A DNA stretch of 64,000 nucleotides from CBDDKZ01 sp965230415 (GCA_965230415.1 CBDDKZ010000005.1:1488001-1552000), one strand, 5' to 3'; shown: positions 51,023 to 59,377, counted from the first letter of the stretch. Notes: generated from the sequence alone by a model not told the origin. Made by a program: numbers and translations.

Positions 51023-51520
51023 TTAACTTTTAATTGCAAAAAGGGAAGTGAATAGCAGCACGATAAAAGAGAGAACTGCTGCTATGGTTCGGATGAGGTG
51101 CCACTTATTCCAGTTACCTTCATAATAGTTTCGGAATTCCCGGAGTCCTTCATCCGTTAATGCTGAAATCTTCAAGGCATCTAGCTCGTTATTTAATGGA
51201 ACATTCGCAAAAGCCGTCACTCCAAATGTTCCAACAATGTATAGAAGTGCGGCAACGAACATACCCCAAAAAAGCCCTCCGGTATTCCAGTTTAAACCAA
51301 GGCAGATAGTCGTTGAAAGTGCGCTACCCATAAAGACCACAAAAAATAGTGGATTTAATATGCCGCGGTTTATATGCTGCATGGTTTCAAGGTAGGTGAA
51401 ATCACTTGCCCGCTGTGTTCCGGGAATCACAGATATACTCCATGCTAAAAACAAGCCTGAAGATAAACCTGTAAGTGTCAGTGCTATGAATAAGGATAAC
51501 GATTTTAGAGATAGGTCCAT
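51023..51520 (-). CDS. DUF1772 (anthrone oxygenase-like) membrane protein
   Basis: 165 residues with four transmembrane helices (LFIALTLTGLSSGLFLAWSI, FFVVFMGSALSTTI, GMFVAALLYIVGTFGVTAFA, IAAVLSFIVLLFTSLFA). The conserved NVPLNNELDAL motif and the final W/H pair (NWNKWHLIRT) place it in DUF1772. It follows the cytochrome gene by 1 bp. In other bacteria the family is often next to redox enzymes. Function unproven. Confidence 0.85.
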   Translation of the reverse strand: MDLSLKSLSLFIALTLTGLSSGLFLAWSISVIPGTQRASDFTYLETMQHINRGILNPLFFVVFMGSALSTTICLGLNWNTGGLFWGMFVAALLYIVGTFGVTAFANVPLNNELDALKISALTDEGLREFRNYYEGNWNKWHLIRTIAAVLSFIVLLFTSLFAIKS

Positions 51521-51521
51521 A

Positions 51522-51866
51522 CTAGTAAATGTTTAGTGATTGAAGCCATTCACGAAGGGTATCATATTCGCCGGCACTGAGTTTGATTGTATTTCCTTTA
51601 GGCATTCGCTTTTTTACAAAAACCTGTTTATGGATGCGTTTGGCCCTCTTTTCCATGTTCTTATGTGTAAATACCATAAATGGATTTTGAGTACGATGAC
51701 ACACATTACACTTGGTATTTAGAATTTTGTAGGCACGTTCTTTTATTTCGGAGGTTTGGCCTACTTCAGGTATATTATGCGCATTGGAGCAATACCCGGC
51801 AGCAGCCAAAGTGAGCGGTAAGATGCCCACTAACAGTAGTAAAAGGGAATAGTATCTTCGTTTCAT
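51522..51866 (-). CDS. exported c-type cytochrome-like protein
   Basis: 114 residues from MKRRYYSLLLLLVGILPL (51866); the longer frame to 51914 adds a non-signal stretch. After the signal peptide comes one haem motif CNVCH, a possible distal Met (KRMPKGNTIKLS), and a helical end (YDTLREWLQSL). This is the outline of a short monohaem cytochrome c. It is the first gene after the AraC regulator and overlaps the following genes in spacing (1 bp). It probably handles periplasmic electrons for the cluster. Confidence 0.82.
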   Translation of the reverse strand: MKRRYYSLLLLLVGILPLTLAAAGYCSNAHNIPEVGQTSEIKERAYKILNTKCNVCHRTQNPFMVFTHKNMEKRAKRIHKQVFVKKRMPKGNTIKLSAGEYDTLREWLQSLNIY

Positions 51867-51953
51867 CGCTTTATGAATTAGTGATGATACAAAGTTGCCC
51901 ATAAAGCCTGCCAATGCTTTATTGGAGGCGGAGCACGATTTATTCGAAAAGGA

Positions 51954-52811
51954 TTATGTTTTTAATTCACTGGGGCGAAAGCCAAATTTCTGAACAAAGG
52001 CATTTGAAAAAGACCCTAGACTGTCATAACCTACTTGCCAGGCGACTTCCTGGATACTCAATTTTTCGTTGCGAAGCAGGTGTTGAGCCTTCGTTAGTCG
52101 TTGATGTTGCAGGTATTTGAATACCGGTACCCCAAACAATTCCTTGAACTCTTTTTTGAGCTTAAAAGTATTGAGCCCAATGAGCCTGGAAAGTTCACTT
52201 AAAGAAGGAGGGTTCTCGAGGTTATCGGAAAGTATTTCTTTGGCCAACATCAGTTTCTCCTGTTCCTGACCGGCCACAATCTCTTGCGAAGCAATAGAAA
52301 GTTGTCCAAAGTAATGAGCCATTAAAGAAGTAATCTGGCTTCTAAAAAATAATAATTGAGCCTTTCCCGCGTACTTACTGTGAAAAACCTGATGAGCAAT
52401 CGATTGCATTTCAGGGGTCATGAAAAATTTAGGCCCCGTTACGAAATGATCGGAGGGTTCAACGAGCTCTCTAAGCAAGTCGCGAAACAACTCGTCCTCA
52501 GCAGCCGGCAAATTAACCATGTTACGTACGCTGGTAGCTATCACCACACATTCCAATGGCTTTGATGCGGATACAAGGTGCTGAAATTCTACTTTGTCGT
52601 CTGCATAAAATGACAAAGCCAGACCTTTCGTATGTTGAATGGTTTGTTTCTTATCACCGAATTTTACAGTTAACTCCACATCACCAGACCCGTAAAAGGC
52701 CACACCAATTACAGGTTCGTCAAAGTAACAGGTTTCCGTAGACGATTGCTCGTAATTTGCTTCTTCGATGAGTACCGTAAAATCTTGTAAATCTATGATC
52801 GCTCGATTCAT
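51954..52811 (-). CDS. AraC-family transcriptional regulator
   Basis: 285 residues. The C-terminal 100 residues are the two-helix-turn-helix AraC domain (LSELSRLIGLNTFKLKKEFKELFG, LSIQEVAWQVGYDSLGSFSNAFVQKFGFRPSEL). The N-terminal beta-rich half is a sensory domain without recognisable ligand. It lies 87 bp upstream of the cytochrome-DUF1772-NmrA genes in the same orientation and is the likely controller of that unit; direct evidence is positional. Confidence 0.93.
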   Translation of the reverse strand: MNRAIIDLQDFTVLIEEANYEQSSTETCYFDEPVIGVAFYGSGDVELTVKFGDKKQTIQHTKGLALSFYADDKVEFQHLVSASKPLECVVIATSVRNMVNLPAAEDELFRDLLRELVEPSDHFVTGPKFFMTPEMQSIAHQVFHSKYAGKAQLLFFRSQITSLMAHYFGQLSIASQEIVAGQEQEKLMLAKEILSDNLENPPSLSELSRLIGLNTFKLKKEFKELFGVPVFKYLQHQRLTKAQHLLRNEKLSIQEVAWQVGYDSLGSFSNAFVQKFGFRPSELKT

Positions 52812-52889
52812 AATTAATTTCTTACACCACTTTATAACATCAATGTTCCGGATATGGTTTATTACTACTCATTTCGAAGAAGTAGGCCA

Positions 52890-55397
52890 TTAAACCAAAC
52901 CCGTTCTATTACTAAATTCCTGATTCTCCTGAGAATCTCTGTAATAGCCGTATAGCATATTCAGAAGCACTTTCAATTCGTCAATGCGATCGGCTTCAGA
53001 AGCCGCTTCCCCCTTTTTTATAAGCTTTTCTGCTTCCTTGGGATTCGTGTACATCTCCATAGGCTGATTCGCATAATAAAAAAACAGAAAACGCACATAT
53101 GAGGGCTGTTTCCACCTCAATTGATGAGTCAGGTTCTGATATTGATCGCTTAAGTTTTTTATTTTACTACTGTTACCGGCTTCAATTATACCCGCCTCCT
53201 GATCGTGTAACTGTTGAAATCTCTTTTTGTCTGCTTCTTCACCGGTTTCGTCCACTATCTCCTCGCAAGATTTGCGGGCATCGTGCAACTCTTTAAGGAT
53301 CGAAGACAGTTTTTTATTACTGGTTATGTGGTCTAGTTGATACCATAAGTTTCTCTTTTGATCTTCTATCTGAAATTTAGCGTCAGTTACATCATCGCTA
53401 ACCAAATCGTCGCATTTCATATACAGCTCTGTAGCGCTGTCTTCAATTTGCTTTAGGTCATGTGCCGATTTGTATGATTCAGTATTTTGAGCGCTATTTT
53501 TTTCCATACGCGCTTTTTCCAGCAATTCTTCCACTTCAGACTTTAATTTAGCTATATCAACGAAGCGATCGTTGGCCTGAAATACATTTTCAAACTCTTG
53601 CCCGGTCATACTCAGGTAGGTAAAAACCCTTAATTCACGGGATTCGGTCATTTCAACGGTAATTTCCACATCAGTATTTTTAATTAAATCGCGCTCAAGG
53701 TGATCTCCTGATATTACAATTTGACCTATCGGTTTATTGGATGCAGGGCTCGAGTACTGCTTACCTTCCAGTATATTAATCATAAAAGCGTCTTTACTCC
53801 CTTTTGTAATGGTTGTCCCAACTTCTTTTACAATAACTCTTTTTAAAGGTAAGAGCTCATTTTTTTCGAAAATCACTTCTAAGGTGGTTTCCTTTTCTTC
53901 AACATCATCTACCTCCAGGCAAATATCTGCCGGTAAAGGCTGACCATTTACACCAAATTTCCCCTGAACTATTGAAAAACTGCTAAAATTGCTAACAACA
54001 CTATTGTTTTCACGATCCAAAACTTTAAAAATGAAATCGTTACTACTATTCGGCAACAAGGGCAAATCTTCTTCTAACTGTTCTGTAAGTGGTTTCAATC
54101 CACTATCAAAACCACCATCAGCCCTGATAATCCTATAAAAGAGATCGGCTGTTTTACCGTCAACACGTGCCACAAAATATTCTTCATCTTCCTGCGTTTG
54201 CGCCTGATAGGCAGCGTTAATGTCAATAGCATAATGATTACCTGCAGAGGCAGACGGAGCACTTTGCACATCTTTGGCAATTTCGTTTTTAAGCAGCTTC
54301 GAACCAGCATAATAAGCTGCCCCTACTGCCACGGCCGTTGTTGGGTCTACACTGTAATTTGCTTTTCCTCCGGACTCCTTATCAATCAATGCTCTTACCA
54401 GTGGTATATACGTTGAACCTCCGATCATGAGCACACTATTGACGTCTGCAAAACTCATGGTATTACTTATAAGCAAATTTGTGATGAAGGAAATGGTACG
54501 TTGCACCTCCTTAGCTATAACTGCCTCAAATTGTTCTCTACTAAACTCCTGGTAAAAATCTACCACACTGCCTTCATCGTCGATCGTTTCAAACTCAAGC
54601 TCTGCCACATCCATAGACGATAGCTGAATCTTTAACTCCTCCGCTTTATAAAGTAATTTGTAATAGAGTTTATTATGCTTACCCCTGAAACTTTTGAGCT
54701 CCTTATGTAAGTTCTCGAACTTACCACACTTTTCAAGTGCAGGTACGAAAAGTTTATCTACAATGGTTTGATCAAAATCCGTTCCTCCTAAAAAGTTGTC
54801 ACCTGCATGATCAATTACTTTCATTTCGCCATCATCAAGCTTAATTAAAGCAACATCAAAAGTGCCTCCGCCCAGATCATATACAATCCAGTAACCACTC
54901 ATGTCTTTACCCTCTTTTTGCTTGTTCACAAAAGCCAGGCTTGCTGCTACAGGTTCTTGCAAAAGGGTTACCGAATTAAAACCTGCAAGCTCTCCCGCCC
55001 TGAGTGTAGCATTCGATTGTACGGTATCAAACGACGCCGGTATGGTAATTACCACGTCGTTGAGCGTTTCATTTTTGGGAACAAAGTTTTTTAACTCCTT
55101 TAATACATGGGACGATAATTCAACAGGAGTTATGGACTTTTCCTGCGATTCTATGTAATAAGTATCTGTAGTACCCATTTTACGTTTAAAAAGTCCCATA
55201 ACATTTCCAGGGTCTTTTTCCAAAAACTCACGTGCCTTATCTCCCACCAAAATGCGGTCGCGTTTAAACGCTACCACTGAAGGAAGCACTTCGCGCAGGC
55301 CCATTGGGTTCTTGAAAACGCTTACCTCACCATCATTAAAACGGGCAATTACCGAATTGGTAGTGCCCAAATCTATCGAATAATCTATTGTCGCCAT
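52890..55397 (-). CDS. atypical Hsp70-like chaperone
   Basis: 835 residues. The nucleotide-binding domain is complete: SIDLGTTNSVIARF, PSVVAFKRDRILVG, TIPASFDTVQSNATLRAGELAG, VYDLGGGTFDVALIKL and GGSTYIPLVR. After the linker, about 120 extra residues (DINAAYQ ... VIVKEVGTT) precede a substrate-binding beta domain (AFMINILEGKQYSSPASNKPIG, EITVEMTESRELRVF). A helical lid and an about 130-residue C-terminal helical extension end in SNRTGLV, with no EEVD. It is longer than DnaK (about 640) and the insert is unusual. It abuts a small GrpE-like gene and is separate from the dnaJ/grpE locus, so it probably serves a specialised client set. Confidence 0.9.
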   Translation of the reverse strand: MATIDYSIDLGTTNSVIARFNDGEVSVFKNPMGLREVLPSVVAFKRDRILVGDKAREFLEKDPGNVMGLFKRKMGTTDTYYIESQEKSITPVELSSHVLKELKNFVPKNETLNDVVITIPASFDTVQSNATLRAGELAGFNSVTLLQEPVAASLAFVNKQKEGKDMSGYWIVYDLGGGTFDVALIKLDDGEMKVIDHAGDNFLGGTDFDQTIVDKLFVPALEKCGKFENLHKELKSFRGKHNKLYYKLLYKAEELKIQLSSMDVAELEFETIDDEGSVVDFYQEFSREQFEAVIAKEVQRTISFITNLLISNTMSFADVNSVLMIGGSTYIPLVRALIDKESGGKANYSVDPTTAVAVGAAYYAGSKLLKNEIAKDVQSAPSASAGNHYAIDINAAYQAQTQEDEEYFVARVDGKTADLFYRIIRADGGFDSGLKPLTEQLEEDLPLLPNSSNDFIFKVLDRENNSVVSNFSSFSIVQGKFGVNGQPLPADICLEVDDVEEKETTLEVIFEKNELLPLKRVIVKEVGTTITKGSKDAFMINILEGKQYSSPASNKPIGQIVISGDHLERDLIKNTDVEITVEMTESRELRVFTYLSMTGQEFENVFQANDRFVDIAKLKSEVEELLEKARMEKNSAQNTESYKSAHDLKQIEDSATELYMKCDDLVSDDVTDAKFQIEDQKRNLWYQLDHITSNKKLSSILKELHDARKSCEEIVDETGEEADKKRFQQLHDQEAGIIEAGNSSKIKNLSDQYQNLTHQLRWKQPSYVRFLFFYYANQPMEMYTNPKEAEKLIKKGEAASEADRIDELKVLLNMLYGYYRDSQENQEFSNRTGLV

Positions 55398-55712
55398 TTA
55401 ATTTGCTTCTGCTAAAACAACACCTTTTTGTACCAAAATCTTTGATTCGCCGGAAGATTGATAAATCACTGGTTTAATAGTTTCTACAATTTTGTATCCG
55501 GAACTTTTAGCTCCCATAAGTGTGGCTTCATAGTCCGTTCGTCTTTCATCATACAGCTCACCAATGGGATCTAAAATATGATAACCACCCACCCCAAATT
55601 CTTGTCTGATACGATCAAGGTTTCGATCAAACCCTTTTATATCAGCCATCTTAATCTTCTTTTCCAAATCGAAAACCTGATTCAAAATGCGACAAATTTG
55701 TTCTAATTCCAT
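55398..55712 (-). CDS. small GrpE-like partner of the Hsp70-like protein
   Basis: 104 residues from MELEQICRILNQVFDLEKKI (55712); starts at 55754 and 55733 also exist. The first half is helical, with coiled-coil character (FDLEKKIKMADIKGFDRNLDRI). The second half (IGELYDERRTDYEATLMGAKSSGYKIVETIKPVIYQ) resembles the C-terminal beta domain of GrpE, with GYKI...IKPV matching GYxLxxRVLRPA. Its stop directly abuts the Hsp70 start codon, supporting translational coupling and a dedicated exchange-factor role. The family call is by similarity of pattern only. Confidence 0.6.
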   Translation of the reverse strand: MELEQICRILNQVFDLEKKIKMADIKGFDRNLDRIRQEFGVGGYHILDPIGELYDERRTDYEATLMGAKSSGYKIVETIKPVIYQSSGESKILVQKGVVLAEAN

Positions 55713-55959
55713 AGAGTGACACGTGTTTAGCATAAAAGATTTGTGTAGAGGCAATTTATACTTTTAATAGAAAATATGCCAATACATATAATAAGACTGT
55801 ATAATTCTATTTTTGTTACCCTACACAACGTTTAAATTAAAAATTATTTGTATTTGAAAAAGTTAAAAACGCTTGAAATCGGTAATTATGTAAGAAAAAT
55901 TTGCCGGTAGGTAATTTACTAATAGCATATACGCCTATTTTTACAATTAATGCCTTTTA

Positions 55960-56111
55960 AACCTAACAAGGTCTTAGGGAAATCGTAATAGTAGTTAGGT
56001 TAAGTAGTTTAAGAATATCATTTAACTGACGGCGGTGCCTGAGAAACACCGTCGGAGGTTGCATCCGGCTAGATTAAAGTAATTAAGAGGACTTCCACAG
56101 TCCTCTTTTTT
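55960..56111 (+). ncRNA. candidate structured RNA ending in a terminator
   Basis: No ORF is found here in the 590-bp gap before hppA. AACCTAAC at 55960 pairs with GTTAGGTT at 55994, enclosing a G-rich loop. CGGCGGTG at 56030 pairs with CACCGTCG at 56047 around CCTGAGAAA. An intrinsic terminator at 56086-56106 closes the unit. The three consecutive stems plus terminator suggest an independent small RNA, or a leader terminated before hppA. No known riboswitch family fits; CTGAGA alone is not enough for TPP. Confidence 0.4.
56086..56111 (+). terminator. intrinsic terminator upstream of hppA
   Basis: AGAGGACT and AGTCCTCT pair around TCCAC, followed by TTTTTTATTTG. It ends the upstream structured region about 190 bp before the hppA start codon. 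Confidence 0.85.
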
Positions 56112-56184
56112 ATTTGACTACTTCATACTTCAAAGCATCTCTCAGTAAGCAATTTATATCATTTCTTATTTTCAATTAATGTTC

Positions 56185-56192
56185 TATATTTG
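56185..56192 (+). promoter_or_regulatory. Bacteroidota -7 box for hppA
   Basis: TATATTTG matches TAnnTTTG exactly. A TTTC about 20 bp upstream is the best -33 candidate. The transcription start would lie near 56199, giving a 105-nt leader after the terminator at 56111. Confidence 0.5.
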
Positions 56193-56303
56193 TTGGATGA
56201 CCACAGATTAAGACCTGACTATGGGTTTTAAATGAAGTGGTTATAAGATTAAAACTTTAAGAATTACATCCATTTTTAATAAACACAATTCTAATTACAA
56301 ATT

Positions 56304-58724
56304 ATGGAAAAACTGATCTATATCTTACCAGCCTTCGGACTGATAGGCCTATTGGTAATGATAATAAAATCGCGATGGGTAAATGCCCAGGAAGCTGGTG
56401 ATGAAAAAATGCAGAAATTGGCAGGCTACATCCGTGAAGGTGCCATGGCATTTCTAAAAGCAGAATATCGTATTTTAACAATATTTGTAATACTTGCCGG
56501 GATAGCTCTCGGAGTGATTTCTGCTTTTGTACCTACAACGCACTGGTTTATTGTGGTTGCCTTTGTAATTGGAGCTGTTTTTTCTGCTGTGGCGGGTAAT
56601 ATAGGTATGCGTATAGCTACAGCAGCTAATGTTAGAACTACGCAAGCCGCCCGAACAAGTCTTCCGGCAGCTTTGAAAGTATCATTTACTGGTGGAACGG
56701 TAATGGGTCTTGGCGTCGCCGGCTTAGCTGTATTCGGATTATCTTCCATCTTCGCAATGCTTTTCGCATGGCTCATGGGGGGATCATGGGATGGTGAAGG
56801 TCTAAATGGTGTTGATGGAATGACGGTTATTCTCGAAACACTTGCCGGTTTCTCACTTGGAGCCGAATCTATAGCACTTTTTGCTCGTGTTGGTGGTGGA
56901 ATATATACAAAAGCAGCCGATGTAGGTGCCGACTTGGTAGGTAAAGTGGAAGCTGGTATTCCTGAAGATGATCCAAGAAACCCGGCAACTATTGCAGATA
57001 ATGTTGGTGACAATGTTGGTGATGTGGCCGGTATGGGTGCCGACTTGTTTGGTTCTTATGTAGCGACCGTATTGGCGGCCATGGTTTTGGGAAATTATGT
57101 AATTAATGACAACGGAGGAAATATGCCAGGCGACCAATTTGGCGGCATGGGACCTATTTTGCTACCCATATTAATCGCCGGACTCGGTATCATTTTTTCT
57201 ATTGCAGGTACCATGTTCATAAAGATCAAAGACAATAGCGCCAAAGAAGCGCAGGTACAAAAAGCACTGAATATAGGAAACTGGGTATCCATTGTTTTGA
57301 CCGCAATTGGCTCTTTTGCTGCCATAAAAATAATGCTTCCCGAAATTATAAGCATGCAAATTTTCGCTGGTGGAGAATTCATCCTGGTAAAAACTACTTC
57401 CATGAACGTCTTCCTCAGTGTAGTAATTGGCCTTGCAGTAGGAGGACTTATTTCATACTTCACAGAAATCTATACCGGTATGGGGAAAAAACCGGTAATG
57501 AGTATCATTCAAAATTCATCGACAGGGGCCGCTACCAATATAATCGCCGGACTTGCGTCTGGTATGGAATCCACTTTTGCGCCTATTATACTGTTCTCGG
57601 GAGCCATATGGTCTACCTATTCATTGGCCGGCTTCTATGGTGTAGCTATAGCCGCATCGGCTATGATGGCTACAACTGCCATGCAACTGGCCATTGATGC
57701 TTTTGGCCCTATCGCAGATAATGCGGGTGGTATTGCCGAAATGAGTGAGCTTCCTGATGAAGTTAGAGAACGTACCGATATTCTTGATTCTGTGGGTAAT
57801 ACCACTGCCGCCATTGGTAAAGGTTTTGCCATTGCTTCCGCTGCACTTACAGCGCTCGCTCTATTTGCAGCCTTCGTTACCTTTACCGGTATAAAAGGTA
57901 TCAATATTTTTGAAGCCAAAATTCTGGCAGCCTTATTCTTAGGAGGTATGGTTCCTGTTCTTTTCTCCGCACTGGCGATGCGATCGGTAGGAAAAGCAGC
58001 GATGGACATGGTGAAAGAGGTGCGTAGACAGTTCAAAGAAATTCCAGGTATCATGGAATATAAGGCTGAGCCTGAATATGACAAGTGTGTGGATATATCC
58101 ACCAAAGCCGCTCTGCGCGAGATGACGTTGCCAGGAGTAATTACAATTGCCACACCAATATTAGTAGGGTTCCTCATGGGACCCGAAGCTCTGGGTAGTT
58201 ATATGGCAGGTGTTGCCGTATCTGGCGTACTATGGGCTATATTCCAAAACAATGCTGGTGGTGCATGGGATAATGCCAAGAAATCTTTTGAAGCCGGTGT
58301 TATGATCGATGGTGAAATGACCTATAAAGGTTCTGAAGCACATAAGGCTGCGGTAACAGGAGACACTGTAGGAGACCCTTTTAAGGACACTTCGGGGCCT
58401 TCAATGAATATTCTAATCAAATTAACTTGTTTAGTTGGTTTGGTTTTAGCCCCAATTTTGGGAAGTCACGGTGACAGTTGTTGCCATGGAAATAATGCAG
58501 ACGCCTGCCATAAGGAGCAACCTGCCTGCCATGCCGGACACCATGGAGATAAAGATTGTTGTGCAGAAGACGGAAGCAAAAAAGACAGTACATGCTGCAA
58601 AGACAAGAAAGAGTGTAAAGATAAAGAAGCGGCTTGTCATAAACATGGCGAAAAACACGGGCATGATAAAGATGCTTGTGGTCACGAGCATAAAGAATCG
58701 CACAAAAATAATACTACGGAATAA
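56304..58724 (+). CDS. hppA: membrane-bound ion-translocating pyrophosphatase with Cys/His-rich C-terminal tail
   Basis: 806 residues, 15-16 transmembrane helices. The pyrophosphate-binding signature is complete: DVGADLVGKVEAGIPEDDP followed by NPATIADNVGDNVGDVAGMG. The later GNTTAAIGKGFAIASAA carries Ala where potassium-independent enzymes have Lys, indicating the potassium-dependent class. After GADLF the usual helix-6 glutamate is replaced (GADLFGSYVATVL), so ion specificity (proton or sodium) is uncertain. The normal enzyme ends near residue 720. Here about 86 extra residues follow, with eleven Cys and about thirteen His (GDSCCHG, CHAGHHGDKDCC, CCKDKKECKDK, HGHDKDACGHEHKE). This tail looks metal-binding. 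It is transcribed alone from a TATATTTG promoter to a strong terminator. Confidence 0.95.
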   Translation: MEKLIYILPAFGLIGLLVMIIKSRWVNAQEAGDEKMQKLAGYIREGAMAFLKAEYRILTIFVILAGIALGVISAFVPTTHWFIVVAFVIGAVFSAVAGNIGMRIATAANVRTTQAARTSLPAALKVSFTGGTVMGLGVAGLAVFGLSSIFAMLFAWLMGGSWDGEGLNGVDGMTVILETLAGFSLGAESIALFARVGGGIYTKAADVGADLVGKVEAGIPEDDPRNPATIADNVGDNVGDVAGMGADLFGSYVATVLAAMVLGNYVINDNGGNMPGDQFGGMGPILLPILIAGLGIIFSIAGTMFIKIKDNSAKEAQVQKALNIGNWVSIVLTAIGSFAAIKIMLPEIISMQIFAGGEFILVKTTSMNVFLSVVIGLAVGGLISYFTEIYTGMGKKPVMSIIQNSSTGAATNIIAGLASGMESTFAPIILFSGAIWSTYSLAGFYGVAIAASAMMATTAMQLAIDAFGPIADNAGGIAEMSELPDEVRERTDILDSVGNTTAAIGKGFAIASAALTALALFAAFVTFTGIKGINIFEAKILAALFLGGMVPVLFSALAMRSVGKAAMDMVKEVRRQFKEIPGIMEYKAEPEYDKCVDISTKAALREMTLPGVITIATPILVGFLMGPEALGSYMAGVAVSGVLWAIFQNNAGGAWDNAKKSFEAGVMIDGEMTYKGSEAHKAAVTGDTVGDPFKDTSGPSMNILIKLTCLVGLVLAPILGSHGDSCCHGNNADACHKEQPACHAGHHGDKDCCAEDGSKKDSTCCKDKKECKDKEAACHKHGEKHGHDKDACGHEHKESHKNNTTE

Positions 58725-58749
58725 ATTCTGTTAATTCATATAACATTAG

Positions 58750-58780
58750 AGGGTACGCAAATGTGTACCCTTTTTTTTTT
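58750..58780 (+). terminator. intrinsic terminator of hppA
   Basis: AGGGTAC and GTACCCT pair around an about 8-nt loop, followed by a run of about ten T, 25 bp after the hppA stop. Confidence 0.9.
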
Positions 58781-58904
58781 GATTCTCAGGCAGCTTACAT
58801 TTTGTGATGAAACCACACAATCACACCTCAATTCTATTTGGGATTGATACGTCTCAATGAGCAATTGCCCTATGACACAAAAGGAATATATTAGTTGTAT
58901 AAAC

Positions 58905-58970
58905 AAAAAAAACCCAGAGCTTAAAAACGGGCGTTTTTAGTTACCTCTGGGCATTTTCAACCAGCTATGT
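58905..58970 (-). ncRNA. candidate small RNA, copy A of a duplicated hairpin gene
   Basis: Read on the minus strand: a perfect -7 box TATGTTTG at 58982-58975, then the conserved start CATAGCTGGTTGAAAATG, an outer stem CCCAGAG/CTCTGGG, and an inner stem GTTTTT/AAAAAC closed by a GCCC loop. It ends in a T8 tract at 58912-58905. The whole RNA would be about 66 nt with its 3' hairpin acting as terminator. A sibling with compensatory stem changes lies 200 bp away. Confidence 0.55.
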
Positions 58971-59005
58971 ATCTCAAACATAATGTTATATACATACAAT
59001 TCTAA

Positions 59006-59040
59006 ATTATTTAGATAAACCGATATTTTTTTTAGACAAA
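59006..59040. repeat. direct repeats TTTAGA(T/C)AAAC-type, upstream of copy A
   Basis: On the minus strand TTTGTCTAAA at 59040 and ATCTAAATAATTT at 59015 form two similar GTCTAAATAA-type half-sites about 22 bp apart. The same pair lies at 59206-59240 beside copy B with a 200-bp offset. They lie about 36-70 bp upstream of the predicted RNA start, a plausible operator position. Confidence 0.55.
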
Positions 59041-59104
59041 TGTGGAATGCACGGTCAAAGGACTTGCAATTATTCATGTAATACAATTCAAAAAGTGTAA
59101 AAAT

Positions 59105-59168
59105 AAAAAACCCAGAGCAGAGAAACGGGCGTTTCTCTATAATCTCTGGGCATTTTCAACCAGCTATG
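59105..59168 (-). ncRNA. candidate small RNA, copy B of the duplicated hairpin gene
   Basis: The minus strand reads the same CATAGCTGGTTGAAAATG start and CCCAGAG/CTCTGGG outer stem, but the inner stem is AGAGAAAC/GTTTCTCT. Several base pairs differ from copy A, and each change is matched on the other side. A T6 tract follows. The -7 region (TCATTTAC) is a poorer match than in copy A, so it may be weaker or differently regulated. Confidence 0.55.
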
Positions 59169-59205
59169 GGACTGTAAATGACGAAGTTTTTTCTTGGTAT
59201 CGAAA

Positions 59206-59240
59206 ATTATTTAGACGAACACCATGTTTATTTAGACAAA
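59206..59240. repeat. direct repeats upstream of copy B
   Basis: On the minus strand TTTGTCTAAATAAA (ending 59227) and TTCGTCTAAATAATTT (from 59219) are two copies of GTCTAAATAA about 22 bp apart, matching the pair at 59006-59040. Confidence 0.55.
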
Positions 59241-59320
59241 CTTAGCTTCACATTCCATAAAATTTCTAATGTTGCGAAATTGTTAATAAAATCATGTAAT
59301 ATTTCAATCAATAAACAAAA

Positions 59321-59353
59321 AAACCATAGAATATGAGTTATACCCTATGGTTT
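59321..59353 (-). terminator. intrinsic terminator of the DUF4197 gene
   Basis: AAACCATAG (59321) pairs with CTATGGTTT (59345) with a 15-nt loop; on the minus strand it is followed by a long T-run (59317-59323 region). It ends the transcript that stops at 59378. Confidence 0.85.
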
Positions 59354-59377
59354 TTGTATCTTTTAATTCAATCTGAA

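Noticed and set aside
56025..56060. TPP riboswitch suggested by CTGAGA near 56039
   Set aside because: The second conserved TPP segment and the required helix layout are absent, and the downstream gene is a pyrophosphatase, not a thiamine gene.
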